DNA of 64,000 bases from Bacillus sp. BGMRC 2118 (GTDB lineage Bacteria > Bacillota > Bacilli > Bacillales > SA4): contig VTTJ01000004.1 of NCBI GenBank assembly GCA_008364785.1, forward strand, positions 186,001 through 250,000, written 5' to 3'. Below are positions 8,766 through 16,847 of the stretch, piece by piece. Within the stretch, counting starts at the first letter, position 1; every line of letters starts with the position of its first letter. The notes under the pieces were generated by a model, which ran no database searches, had not been told where the DNA came from, and worked only from the letters and a program-made list of their open reading frames with translations. The position numbers and the translations under genes are program-made.

Positions 8766-8790
8766 TAGGATAATTTTACTATATAATAGA
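8766..8790 (+). promoter_or_regulatory. Promoter region of LRR gene 2
   Basis: Contains TATAAT (8782-8787) inside a 25-bp block that is repeated with one mismatch upstream of LRR gene 3 (13989-14013). No convincing -35 hexamer. Confidence 0.6.
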
Positions 8791-8822
8791 ATAGTATATT
8801 TACTAGAAAAGAGGGCTTATTC

Positions 8823-10346
8823 ATGAAACAACATACATTTTTAAAGGTATTGGCTACTTCCTCGCTTGCGGTAAGCTTTTTGCTGCCGGTGACATCTACC
8901 CAGGCTGAGGGTACTGGAACTACAGTTGTAACGGAAGCAGTTGCAACAGCGGAATCTGTCTATTTTGAAGATCCAAACTTAGAAAATTTCGTGAAGGAAT
9001 ATATGGAAATTAACGATCGTAATTTACTACCAAGTGATCTTGCAGAGTTAACTAATCTATATATCTACGAAGGGGAAATTTCCTCACTAGTTGGTTTAGA
9101 GCATGCAACAAATTTAAAAGAATTAGTGATAGAAAATAATGTTGTTTCAGACCTTGCACCTCTTGCAAACTTACAAAAGCTTGAGAAGATATTTGCAGGG
9201 TACAATCAAATTACAGACCTTACTCCTATTACTAATCTACCGAATTTAGAAGTTTTACACGTAGAAGGAAATAACATCACGGATAGTTCAGGTTTACGAA
9301 ATATACCGACACTTGTATCTTTAGACCTTAGTGGCAGCCAGGTTGATTTATCTGTCCTTTCATCCCTTACGAACTTAGTAGGTCTTAGTCTAAATGGTTC
9401 CAATGTTTCCAATTCAGATCTACAGTATCTCACATCACTTTCTGAGTTAACTTCATTGGATTTAGAATATAACAAGATTACGGATATTTCAGCATTAGCT
9501 CCACTATCTAACTTGAAGCATCTTTCAATGAGTGGAAATGAAATTACTGATATATCGGTGATGAGTAATTTTAGTAACTTAGAAGTACTATGGATGAATT
9601 ACAACAAGATTTCTACTCTCAAAAGTCTTGCAGATTTACATAACTTGTTCTCGATTGGTTTAGCCGGTAACGAAATTACTGACATCTCTCCGTTACGTAA
9701 CTTGGATTACGTGAACTTTTTAATATTGGATGATAATAAAATTAATAAGATTGATACTCTCCTAGATATGGATAGTCTTTGGTCCTTACATTTAGATGGT
9801 AATCCTCTATATCTCTCTAGTAAAGGTGTTATTCAAACACTAATAAATGAGGGTGTGAATGTTAATTTCCGTGGACAATTCATTACAGACCCTGCCGAGC
9901 TCAGCTGGATCTACACAAATGGAGCTTGGTACTATGTAGATGGTTATGGTACGAAGAAAACAGGTTGGGTCCATTACAATCAATCATGGTACTATCTCGG
10001 ACAGGATGGAGCGATGGTAGAGAACAAGTGGGTCAATGATGGTGGCACGTGGTACTACCTAGGTAAAGATGGTGCGATGGTGACAAGTCAGTGGTTACTA
10101 CATGGTGGAACATGGTACTACATTGGTAACACAGGAGCAATGGTCAAAAACAACTGGTTACATGTAAATGGTACGTGGTATTACCTCGGCAACAGTGGTG
10201 CCATGCAAACTGGCTGGGTTCACATTTTAAACGATTGGTACTACTTCTATTCCGATGGACGGATGGCATCAAGTACAATTATTGACGGATATCGTATTGG
10301 CGCCAACGGAGCATGGATTGAACTAAAGATGGTAAAACGATTCTAG
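8823..10346 (+). CDS. Internalin-like LRR protein with choline-binding-type repeats (2)
   Basis: 507 residues. Signal peptide 1-29 (MKQHTFLKVLATSSLAVSFL..., cleavage after TQA), almost identical to that of the paralogue at 14045. LRR region about residues 60-345 with 22-residue units, then about six wall-binding repeats (TNGAWYYVDGYGTKKTGW type) and the cap IIDGYRIGANGAWIE. After this cap, where the related proteins stop, it continues for eight residues (LKMVKRF region), so the ancestral stop was probably lost. AGAGGG precedes the ATG. It should be displayed on the wall like its paralogues; ligand unknown. Confidence 0.9.
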   Translation: MKQHTFLKVLATSSLAVSFLLPVTSTQAEGTGTTVVTEAVATAESVYFEDPNLENFVKEYMEINDRNLLPSDLAELTNLYIYEGEISSLVGLEHATNLKELVIENNVVSDLAPLANLQKLEKIFAGYNQITDLTPITNLPNLEVLHVEGNNITDSSGLRNIPTLVSLDLSGSQVDLSVLSSLTNLVGLSLNGSNVSNSDLQYLTSLSELTSLDLEYNKITDISALAPLSNLKHLSMSGNEITDISVMSNFSNLEVLWMNYNKISTLKSLADLHNLFSIGLAGNEITDISPLRNLDYVNFLILDDNKINKIDTLLDMDSLWSLHLDGNPLYLSSKGVIQTLINEGVNVNFRGQFITDPAELSWIYTNGAWYYVDGYGTKKTGWVHYNQSWYYLGQDGAMVENKWVNDGGTWYYLGKDGAMVTSQWLLHGGTWYYIGNTGAMVKNNWLHVNGTWYYLGNSGAMQTGWVHILNDWYYFYSDGRMASSTIIDGYRIGANGAWIELKMVKRF

Positions 10347-10469
10347 TGTTTTAGGGCGTCCCTCGAAACACCTCTCTCGCTTTCTTGGTAGCCTGAACAG
10401 TAGGTTACCGGGGTTTGTGAGTGCGAATTCTTTTGTAGGTAAATTTAATTTTAAGAATTATGTTTTTTT

Positions 10470-10528
10470 GCATGAACATAGAACGGAGTAGATGTACTCA
10501 TTACGTTAATTGTTCATGCTTCTTTTTT
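10470..10528 (+). terminator. Structured terminator after LRR gene 2
   Basis: GCATGAACA (10470-10478) pairs with TGTTCATGC (10511-10519), followed by TTCTTTTTT. The long loop contains its own hairpin, GAGTA/TACTC. Upstream, GGTAGCCT and AGGTTACC (about 10387-10410) form another hairpin without a T run. Confidence 0.55.
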
Positions 10529-10557
10529 AAATTTAGAAAGCTAGGAGGACTCACGAT

Positions 10558-10968
10558 ATGACTTATCCAATTTGTGTTTGCTGTAAAACACCCGTAAAGT
10601 TTGATGAAGCTCAGTATGAAGTTTTTGAAAAGATGCATTGGACGTGTTTTCACTTCGTATTCGAACATGACATGTATGATGTAGATGAACCGTGTGATGA
10701 TCCGGGTTGTCTTTGGAATAGAGTGAATGACCATTATGTAGAATCCTATAACGCAATGATGATGTTCCTGGAGAATTACGCTAACCGTCAAAACACAAAT
10801 GACATCAGTGTTCTCTTACGTGATCTGCAACTTCTGCAAGATGGTAGTAGCAAAGATCCAACGTTAGTAGCTGATTGGAGGGATTGTATCAATCACGTTA
10901 GGATTGAAAAACTAAGAAGAAACGCAGGGAAAAGGAACAGAGGAATAGATCCCCTGACACCTCTATAG
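10558..10968 (+). CDS. Small Cys-rich protein of unknown function
   Basis: 136 residues with no signal peptide. The first 60 residues contain CVCCKTPV, HWTCFHFVFEHD and CDDPGC, a spacing of Cys and His that suggests one or two zinc sites. The rest is predicted helical and basic at the end (KLRRNAGKRNRG). CTAGGAGG sits well placed before the ATG. I do not recognise the family. It stands alone between LRR gene 2 and the insertion sequence, and its 3' flank carries one half of the terminator split by that element. Confidence 0.65.
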   Translation: MTYPICVCCKTPVKFDEAQYEVFEKMHWTCFHFVFEHDMYDVDEPCDDPGCLWNRVNDHYVESYNAMMMFLENYANRQNTNDISVLLRDLQLLQDGSSKDPTLVADWRDCINHVRIEKLRRNAGKRNRGIDPLTPL

Positions 10969-11055
10969 ACTGTACTATTTAAAAAAAAGCTCCCATCTTA
11001 TGGTACTGCACCCCAGAAGTTAGAGTTATTAATCTAACTTCCGGGGTGTTTTTTT

Positions 11056-11619
11056 ATGGCAAAGTATGGTGCGAAATTCAAATTAAAAATCGTTAAGGAA
11101 TATCTTAAAGGTAATATAGGATATCGATCATTAGCTAAAAAATATGGTATCCCTACTAAATCTCAAGTTATAAGATGGGTTCGTGCTTATAAAGAATTTG
11201 GAGAAGACGGACTGCGTAGGAAGCATTCTAAACAAGTTTACTCTGTCCAATTTAAGTTAAATGTAATAAACTTTATGAAACAGACAGGTGCTTCTCACCA
11301 AGATACTGCGATTGTTTTTGAGATGAACAATCCTTCATTAATTTCGAATTGGTACAAAACCTTCTTAGAGAAAGGTGTAGAGGGCCTGCAAGAAAAAGTG
11401 AAAGGGCGGCCTTCTATGTCTAAAAATCATAAAGTTAAATCACAAAAACCAGAAAAAGAGTTATCTCGAGAAGAACTATTAGAACGTGAAAATGAACGTT
11501 TACGTTTAGAGAATTCCTATTTAAAAAAGTTAAATGCTTTTCAGGAGAATCCGAATGCCTTCCTCGAAAAGCACAAGCAGCGTTGGCATTTGAACTCAAG
11601 GAAGAAGGATTCAAATTAA
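11056..11619 (+). CDS. IS3-family transposase OrfA
   Basis: 187 residues. Two helix-turn-helix segments are visible (about residues 5-60, YRSLAKKYGIP...VIRWVRAYK, and 65-115, ASHQDTAIVFEMNN), followed by a charged leucine-zipper-like helix (EKELSREELLERENERLRLENSYLKK). This part recognises the element ends and multimerises. The ribosome needs to slip at 11523-11529 to continue into OrfB and make the full transposase; OrfA alone usually acts as a regulator in this family. Confidence 0.92.
   Translation: MAKYGAKFKLKIVKEYLKGNIGYRSLAKKYGIPTKSQVIRWVRAYKEFGEDGLRRKHSKQVYSVQFKLNVINFMKQTGASHQDTAIVFEMNNPSLISNWYKTFLEKGVEGLQEKVKGRPSMSKNHKVKSQKPEKELSREELLERENERLRLENSYLKKLNAFQENPNAFLEKHKQRWHLNSRKKDSN
11523..11529 (+). 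other. Programmed -1 frameshift site
   Basis: A AAA AAG in the OrfA frame (TTA AAA AAG). In the -1 frame everything from here to the OrfB start is open, with no stop codon, so slippage gives an OrfAB fusion. This heptamer is the classic IS3-family slippery sequence. Confidence 0.85.
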
Positions 11620-12446
11620 AAGATGTATTAGTAGTGGTTGGTATTCCAGAGGCCACTTATCACTATCAAGTAAAGCAATTGAAAAAAGAAGATCCGGATA
11701 AAGAATGGAAGGAAATAATTACTGAACTATTCCATAAGCACGAGGGTAAATACGGATATCGTCGCATTTACTTAGGATTAAGAGGTCAAGGGTATCTCAT
11801 CAACCATAAAAAGGTTCAACGAATAATGAGTGTATTGAATTTAAAATGTGAGAAATTCACACGTAAGTCTCGTTATAAATCATATAAAGGTACAGTTGGT
11901 AAAGTTGCCAAAAACCGCTTGAATCGCAGATTCAATACATCTATCCGCCTGCAAAAACTAGTAACAGATGTGACTGAATTTAAATGTACTGATGGCCAAA
12001 AGTTATATTTAAGTCCAATTATGGATCTATACAACGGCGAAATTATCTCTTTTGGTATATCTCAAAGACCAACATTAGATTTCGTTTTAGATCCATTAAA
12101 TAAAGCATTGGAAATCATTAAAGACGAAGCAGAATATCGTACAACAATACACTCAGATCAAGGTTGGCATTATCAACATAATTCCTGGGTGAAAACTTTG
12201 AAGAAAAATAAACTCTTTCAAAGTATGTCTAGAAAAGCAAACTGTGCGGATAATGCGACAATGGAAAACTTCTTTGGGATTCTCAAACAAGAGATGTATT
12301 ATGGCGAAGACTTAGTGCCTTATGAAGAGCTAAAAAGGAAAATTACGGAGTACATGGACTACTACAATAATGAACGTATTAAAGTAAAACTGGCTGGTTT
12401 AAGTCCGATACAATACCGAACTCAAACCAGCCAACTAGCTGCATAA
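11583..12446 (+). CDS. IS3-family transposase OrfB (DDE integrase domain)
   Basis: 287 residues counted from a TTG that is probably not used alone, because the frame is open back to the frameshift site. HTH_21-like region at 45-90 (KYGYRRIYLGLRGQG) and an rve catalytic core with D129 (VTDVTEF), D192 (HSDQGWHY) and E228 (MENFFG). The last two are separated by exactly 35 residues, the DD(35)E arrangement. All catalytic residues are present. It catalyses cut-out/paste-in of the element via the OrfAB product. Confidence 0.93.
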   Translation: MAFELKEEGFKLKDVLVVVGIPEATYHYQVKQLKKEDPDKEWKEIITELFHKHEGKYGYRRIYLGLRGQGYLINHKKVQRIMSVLNLKCEKFTRKSRYKSYKGTVGKVAKNRLNRRFNTSIRLQKLVTDVTEFKCTDGQKLYLSPIMDLYNGEIISFGISQRPTLDFVLDPLNKALEIIKDEAEYRTTIHSDQGWHYQHNSWVKTLKKNKLFQSMSRKANCADNATMENFFGILKQEMYYGEDLVPYEELKRKITEYMDYYNNERIKVKLAGLSPIQYRTQTSQLAA

Positions 12447-12509
12447 TAAAAACTCTAACTTTGTGGGGTCACTACCTATTAGATAGGAGCCTTTCATGTT
12501 TTATAAAAA

Positions 12510-13592
12510 TTATTTCGCTGCCTTTGCCAATAGTGTATGTTCATTCACAACTGGTCGTTTCTTCTGAAGCAGTTGCTTACGAAGAACGATGAGTAATGGC
12601 TTCTCGATGTACGAATGGAACAGACAACCAAACGCAACGGTTGCAATAACGACGATTGTCATCAGCACCTGAATATGCAGGATATTAAGTAATCCAAGGT
12701 TCACAAATAATTTGTGAATTAAATAAAGTGCCGGGAAATGTGTCAGGTAGATTGAATAAGAAGCATCGCCCAGGTACGTAATCACTCTTGGAATATTTAG
12801 CTCTCTCGAAAACTCTAATGAAACACATCCTAATACAATCATGGCACTTGGAATTCCAAAGGCAAAAATACGATCAATATCGATATATCCGTGAATTGCA
12901 TTCGCCATTGCTAAAATCGATAGAATCGTTCCTGTCACAATCAATAATGGACCCTGTTTCACTTTATAATTCAGCACGATATATGCAACTAGAATTCCGT
13001 ATACAAACTCAATGTTTGTTGGATATAGCAAGCATAAAACCACATAATTCGTTGGTACATAAAAGGCAGTTAGTGCAGAGGCAACTACCCACACACCAAA
13101 TACCCCAATGGCGATTTTCTTGAATTTAGAAAATAAAACAACTCCAAAAATCATATAAAACAGAATTTCAGACGTGAGCGTCCATGAAACCGATAGAGGC
13201 TGATAAACTTGTGGATATAACAAGAATGCCTTTATATGTGTCCCAATTTGATAATAATTTTCTGGAGCAATCCCAAATCCAGCTATAAATAACTCGAATG
13301 GCACTAGGATGAGAAGCGCAATCCAATAGATCGGATAAATTCGTATAAATCGTTTAATAAAGAACTTTTTAACTAGGCCGTTTTCATTTTTATCTTTATG
13401 ATGAATGTAAAAGATAATGAATCCACTTAATACAAAGAATAGATCCACACCTAAATTTCCAGCGTAGAAAATTCCACCTAAATAATTAACTCCCCATGAC
13501 ATACAAATAGCAGTTGCATGGGAAACTAGAACTAGTAGCGCTGCTAATGCTCTAATCCCTTGCAGGGAGGATAATTGTTGTCTATTGTCCAT
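12510..13592 (-). CDS. Membrane acyltransferase (acyltransferase 3 / OafA type)
   Basis: 360 residues with about ten membrane segments. N-terminal motif QGIRALAALLVLVSHA with the family histidine, and DLFFVLSGFIIFY, typical of acyltransferase_3 proteins that O-acetylate sugars or peptidoglycan at the membrane. Near the end is GDASYSIYLTHFPALYLIH. The substrate cannot be told; in this neighbourhood a wall or surface glycan is likely. Start is ATG behind AAGGAG. Its terminator, at 12477-12496 and 10982-11001, is split by the IS, so read-through into the element may occur. Confidence 0.88.
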   Translation of the reverse strand: MDNRQQLSSLQGIRALAALLVLVSHATAICMSWGVNYLGGIFYAGNLGVDLFFVLSGFIIFYIHHKDKNENGLVKKFFIKRFIRIYPIYWIALLILVPFELFIAGFGIAPENYYQIGTHIKAFLLYPQVYQPLSVSWTLTSEILFYMIFGVVLFSKFKKIAIGVFGVWVVASALTAFYVPTNYVVLCLLYPTNIEFVYGILVAYIVLNYKVKQGPLLIVTGTILSILAMANAIHGYIDIDRIFAFGIPSAMIVLGCVSLEFSRELNIPRVITYLGDASYSIYLTHFPALYLIHKLFVNLGLLNILHIQVLMTIVVIATVAFGCLFHSYIEKPLLIVLRKQLLQKKRPVVNEHTLLAKAAK

Positions 13593-13988
13593 TTACATTT
13601 CTCCTTGTTGTCTTTTACTTGAGTTGGAAGAAAACCGTAGTCCGTTCATCACTCATTCAAAAATCACACTAAAAACAATGGTATAGTATCATAACGTTAG
13701 TTGCAAGAATTTTCCTACTAAATTTCGACAAAAATCATACCTTCTTATTGTAAAGACTCTTATACATTTGTCTATACTTCTCTCCTATTATTTTAAAGGT
13801 AAATAGTACCTAAATACCCACTATTGTTTGTTTGGCAGATTGATCTTCCTTTGCACAACGAGCTTGCAAGTCTGAATTTCTGCTTTTTCCCTTACCTATA
13901 TATTGGAATGGTTGGTATTAATAGTATGCACCACAATCAAAAGAATATTTTTCTGCATGTTCAATCTTTTACCAATATTCACTTTATA
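13593..13988. other. Gene-free stretch upstream of LRR gene 3
   Basis: AT-rich, between the divergent acyltransferase and LRR gene 3. Apart from the possible Spo0A box at 13724-13732 and the promoter block at its end, I see nothing in it. No 21-bp array is present here, unlike the other LRR gene flanks. Confidence 0.5.
13724..13732 (-). promoter_or_regulatory. Possible Spo0A box
   Basis: The minus strand reads TTTGTCGAA, the Spo0A consensus, 132 bp upstream of the acyltransferase start and about 310 bp upstream of LRR gene 3. A 9-bp match in AT-rich DNA may be chance. Confidence 0.3.
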
Positions 13989-14013
13989 TAGGATATTTTT
14001 ACTATATAATAGA
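13989..14013 (+). promoter_or_regulatory. Promoter region of LRR gene 3
   Basis: Block TAGGATATTTTTACT then ATATAATAGA, the same as upstream of LRR gene 2 except for one base; TATAAT at 14005-14010. Confidence 0.6.
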
Positions 14014-14044
14014 TTTAGATACTTAGTAGAAATGAGGACATTTA

Positions 14045-15616
14045 ATGAAGCAGCATACATTTTTAAAGGTTTTGGCAACATCCTCGCTTGCAGTTAGCTT
14101 TTTGCTACCGGTGACATCTGTCGGAGCTGAGGGTACTGGGAATACAGTTGTAACGGAAGCCGTAGCACCAGCGGAAACTGTCTATTTTGAAGATCCTAAC
14201 TTAGAACGTATTGTGAAGGAAGAACTCAGAGTTACCGGCCGTAATCTTCTGCCAAGTGATCTTGAGAAGGTACGTGATCTATATATCAATGAAGAGGGAA
14301 TTACCTCACTAGTAGGATTAGAGCACGCAATCAATTTAGAAGAGTTAACAATTGTATATAATGAAATTACAGACTTATCACCTCTAGCGAACTTGCAAAA
14401 GCTTGAATCTTTATTTGCTGGAGACAATCTAATTACGGATATTACTCCTTTAATAAACTTACCTAGTTTAGTAGATTTACATTTAGAAGGAAATAACATT
14501 GGCGATATTTCAGGATTAACAAACCTATCAACACTGAAGTCGTTAGATCTTAGTGGCAGTCAGGTTGATTTAACCGTTATATCATCCCTTACAAACTTGT
14601 CCATTCTAAGTTTGAGTGATTCAAATCTTTCCGATTCAGATTTACACGCTCTTACACCACTAACGAACTTGGTTTCTTTGGAACTAGGATATAACCAGAT
14701 ATCAGATATTACACCATTGGGCAAATTAGTCAATTTAGATTTTTTGTTTTTGCATTCTAATGAAATTTCTGATATTACGGCATTGAGTAATCTTAGCAAG
14801 TTACAGTATTTAGCCTTAGAAGATAATCATATTTCTTCCATTGAAAGTCTATCTACTCTATATGATTTAAATTGGATTCGTCTGGGCAATAACCATATTA
14901 CAGACCTCTCCCCTCTACGCAACTTAGAAAACGTGAGAGATTTACATTTGGAGAATAATCAAATCACTCACATAGATGTACTATTAGACATGGACCTTTT
15001 ATGGTGGGTTGATATTAGCGGAAATCCTTTACATGAATCTGCTCAAAAAATTATCGGCACGTTGGAGGGCAGAGATGTATTTGTTCACTACGATGATGGT
15101 ATAGTCTTGTCAGGTCCTGGCTATTTAACATGGCAATACAGAGATGGTGCATGGTACTACGAAGACAGTTATGGAGGAAAACAAACAGGCTGGGTCAAAT
15201 ACAATCAAGCTTGGTACTACCTCGGTCAAGATGGAGCCATGGCAGAGAATACGTGGGTCAAATATGGTAAGAACTGGTTCTACTTAGGTAAAGGTGGTGT
15301 GATGGCCACTAGCAAATGGATACAAGACGGTAACACATGGTATTACGTAGACCGAAACGGGTATATGCTCAAGAATCATTGGATTAAGGATGCAGGTGGC
15401 CGTTGGTATTATGTAAATGACACAGGTCGCATGATGACAAATAATTGGTTATATAATAATGGTTCTTGGTATTACCTCGATAGCAACGGTGTGATGAAAA
15501 CCGGCTGGGTTCAACTCTCAAATAAATGGTATTACTTCTACAGCAGTGGACAAATGGCTGCCAATACCAAAATTGGTGGCTATACAATCTCGGCAAACGG
15601 TGCCTGGATTAACTAA
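14045..15616 (+). CDS. Internalin-like LRR protein with choline-binding-type repeats (3)
   Basis: 523 residues. Signal peptide 1-29 nearly identical to LRR protein 2, then the same stretch EGTGNTVVTEAVAPAETVYFEDPNLE. LRRs cover about residues 60-345; about seven wall-binding repeats follow from 365, ending in the cap NTKIGGYTISANGAWIN. Promoter, signal peptide and domain order show that this gene and the one at 8823 are recent duplicates, while the LRR faces have diverged, as expected if they bind different ligands. No LPXTG. GAGGACATTTA precedes the ATG. Confidence 0.9.
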   Translation: MKQHTFLKVLATSSLAVSFLLPVTSVGAEGTGNTVVTEAVAPAETVYFEDPNLERIVKEELRVTGRNLLPSDLEKVRDLYINEEGITSLVGLEHAINLEELTIVYNEITDLSPLANLQKLESLFAGDNLITDITPLINLPSLVDLHLEGNNIGDISGLTNLSTLKSLDLSGSQVDLTVISSLTNLSILSLSDSNLSDSDLHALTPLTNLVSLELGYNQISDITPLGKLVNLDFLFLHSNEISDITALSNLSKLQYLALEDNHISSIESLSTLYDLNWIRLGNNHITDLSPLRNLENVRDLHLENNQITHIDVLLDMDLLWWVDISGNPLHESAQKIIGTLEGRDVFVHYDDGIVLSGPGYLTWQYRDGAWYYEDSYGGKQTGWVKYNQAWYYLGQDGAMAENTWVKYGKNWFYLGKGGVMATSKWIQDGNTWYYVDRNGYMLKNHWIKDAGGRWYYVNDTGRMMTNNWLYNNGSWYYLDSNGVMKTGWVQLSNKWYYFYSSGQMAANTKIGGYTISANGAWIN

Positions 15617-15618
15617 TG

Positions 15619-15666
15619 TTGTGATCTCTATCTTATAAATCCAACAAGATAGGGATCACAATTTTT
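15619..15666 (+). terminator. Terminator after LRR gene 3
   Basis: TTGTGATCTCTATCTT and AAGATAGGGATCACAA form a 16-bp stem (one G-U), then TTTTT. Confidence 0.88.
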
Positions 15667-15682
15667 GATTGGAGGTATTATC

Positions 15683-15910
15683 TTGTTGCTACTCACTAGA
15701 ATTATTTTTGCAGTTATCGTAATCATCCTCTCGGTGTATGGTTTTGTCACACAAAACACCAATATGTTTCCATATATCTTTATGTTCTTAAGTTTAATGA
15801 TGGTAGTGATCGGATTAGACGAATGGAAAAAGGACCGGAAAATGTATTGCTGGATAAGTTTTAGTATGAGTGTCGTATTACTACTTGTAACATTTCAAGC
15901 GTTTAACTAA
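15683..15910 (+). CDS. DUF3953-type small membrane protein
   Basis: 75 residues from the TTG at 15683. The longer frame from 15665 would start in the terminator tail and contain the GGAGG ribosome binding site itself, so the later TTG (7 bp after GGAGG) is chosen. Three membrane segments: RIIFAVIVIILSVYGFV, MFPYIFMFLSLMMVVIGLDEW and CWISFSMSVVLLLVTFQ. Layout and the LMMVVIGLDEWKK block match what I know of DUF3953 (YczI-like) proteins of Bacillus. Function unknown. Confidence 0.7.
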   Translation: MLLLTRIIFAVIVIILSVYGFVTQNTNMFPYIFMFLSLMMVVIGLDEWKKDRKMYCWISFSMSVVLLLVTFQAFN

Positions 15911-15935
15911 CGAAGTATCAGGCAGGTGGAGTAGA

Positions 15936-16328
15936 ATGAACAATTTAACAAGAACTCTTCTATATTTATTAATCACAACCTTGGTCTATTTAATTTTTAT
16001 TGAAAGTGCCATGTATACCTTTAATGAGGAATCAGCATTTTCAGGGACGATTGCAGCCATTTCTTTCATTGGTTATCTAATAGTTTGTTACCTTTTATCC
16101 AGGAGATTTGAATTTGGGAGATGGAAATATCTATTTTTCATCCCCTTCATTAATGCAATCCTATACATCGTAGTCCTTTACTCAACAAAGATCCGTGTTC
16201 TGCTGCCAATGGAGGAAGAGAATTTCGGCCTAGGTATTCTGCTCATCCCCATAACCATTATTATGTGGATTCTTTTCTTGGTCGCAACTTTTATTGGTAT
16301 TGCGAATCGTAAGTATGCAATGAGATAG
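15936..16328 (+). CDS. Four-segment membrane protein of unknown function
   Basis: 130 residues with about four hydrophobic helices (TLLYLLITTLVYLIFI, GTIAAISFIGYLIVCYLL, YLFFIPFINAILYIVVLY and LLIPITIIMWILFLVATFI). GGAGTAG lies before the ATG. It is 25 bp downstream of the DUF3953 gene and 27 bp upstream of the next start, so the three may form one operon. Family not recognised. Confidence 0.65.
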   Translation: MNNLTRTLLYLLITTLVYLIFIESAMYTFNEESAFSGTIAAISFIGYLIVCYLLSRRFEFGRWKYLFFIPFINAILYIVVLYSTKIRVLLPMEEENFGLGILLIPITIIMWILFLVATFIGIANRKYAMR

Positions 16329-16355
16329 ACTTTCATTTTTGTGAGGTGCTTGAAA

Positions 16356-16787
16356 ATGGAGTGGAATGAAATCAAAAACGAAGATATAAAGGATTTCCTG
16401 AGTATGTTTGGTTATTTTCATGATAGTTGCTTAAAAGAATTAATGATGTGGACTGAGTTTAGTGTGGATGATAACCTTGCAATGGCGTTTGGTGAAGGAC
16501 TCGACACCAAGATACGACTACTTATTCAAAGACAAGAAAAAAATCCTTCTGCGATAGAATTATTATTTGAGGGCGTTTGTGAAAGTCATCTAGATAATTA
16601 CGGGTTTATTTATGATGCGAACATCACGTTTCAGGATGAAACCTTTTATTGGGCCAATCATTATGATTGGAAACCAAATGACGCGGATCAGGATGTTACA
16701 TGGATCGCATCTAAGAAGATAAAATGGCGTGATGTAAGCAATTGGATGGGAGAAAAGAGAAGATATGTTGTAGAAAGTGATCGGTAG
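16356..16787 (+). CDS. Unknown soluble protein, possibly immunity-like
   Basis: 143 residues from the ATG at 16356, which has GAGGTG at the right distance; the GTG at 16341 would sit upstream of that site. The sequence MEWNEIKNEDIKDFLSMFGYFHDSCLKEL and later IELLFEGVCESHLD belong to a family of small cytosolic proteins I recognise from Bacillus and Clostridium but cannot name. No signal peptide. Strongly acidic, which would suit an inhibitor, but no toxin gene is next to it. Function unknown. Confidence 0.65.
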   Translation: MEWNEIKNEDIKDFLSMFGYFHDSCLKELMMWTEFSVDDNLAMAFGEGLDTKIRLLIQRQEKNPSAIELLFEGVCESHLDNYGFIYDANITFQDETFYWANHYDWKPNDADQDVTWIASKKIKWRDVSNWMGEKRRYVVESDR

Positions 16788-16811
16788 ACATTACCCTAAC
16801 TTTCTACAACG

Positions 16812-16842
16812 AAAGGATCAGATTTAGCTCTGATCTTTTTTT
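16812..16842 (+). terminator. Terminator between convergent genes
   Basis: GATCAGA / TCTGATC stem with A and T runs on both sides, usable for both strands. Confidence 0.85.
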
Positions 16843-16847
16843 CATTA

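Larger units (their letters stand above)
11002..12476 (+). mobile_element. IS3-family insertion sequence (IS150-like), 1475 bp, intact
   Basis: Imperfect terminal inverted repeats of about 26 bp (left GGTACTGCACCCC..., right end ...GGGGTCACTACC), flanked by a 3-bp TAT duplication (10999-11001 and 12477-12479), which suits this family. Two overlapping frames encode the helix-turn-helix OrfA and the DDE OrfB, with a frameshift signal between them. Both frames are uninterrupted, so the element may be active. It sits in the loop of a terminator. Confidence 0.93.
10982..12496 (-). terminator. Terminator split by the IS element
   Basis: Left half 10982-11001 (A run, then GCTCCCATCTTAT) and right half 12477-12496 (TATTAGATAGGAGCCTTT). 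Joined without the IS, they form a GCTCCTATCT-type stem with a T run on the minus strand, right after the acyltransferase stop. The 3-bp TAT on both sides is the target duplication. Confidence 0.7.

Noticed and set aside
10387..10470. Riboswitch-like hairpins after LRR gene 2
   Set aside because: Hairpins are present, but no known aptamer core is recognisable and the following gene has its own ordinary ribosome binding site.
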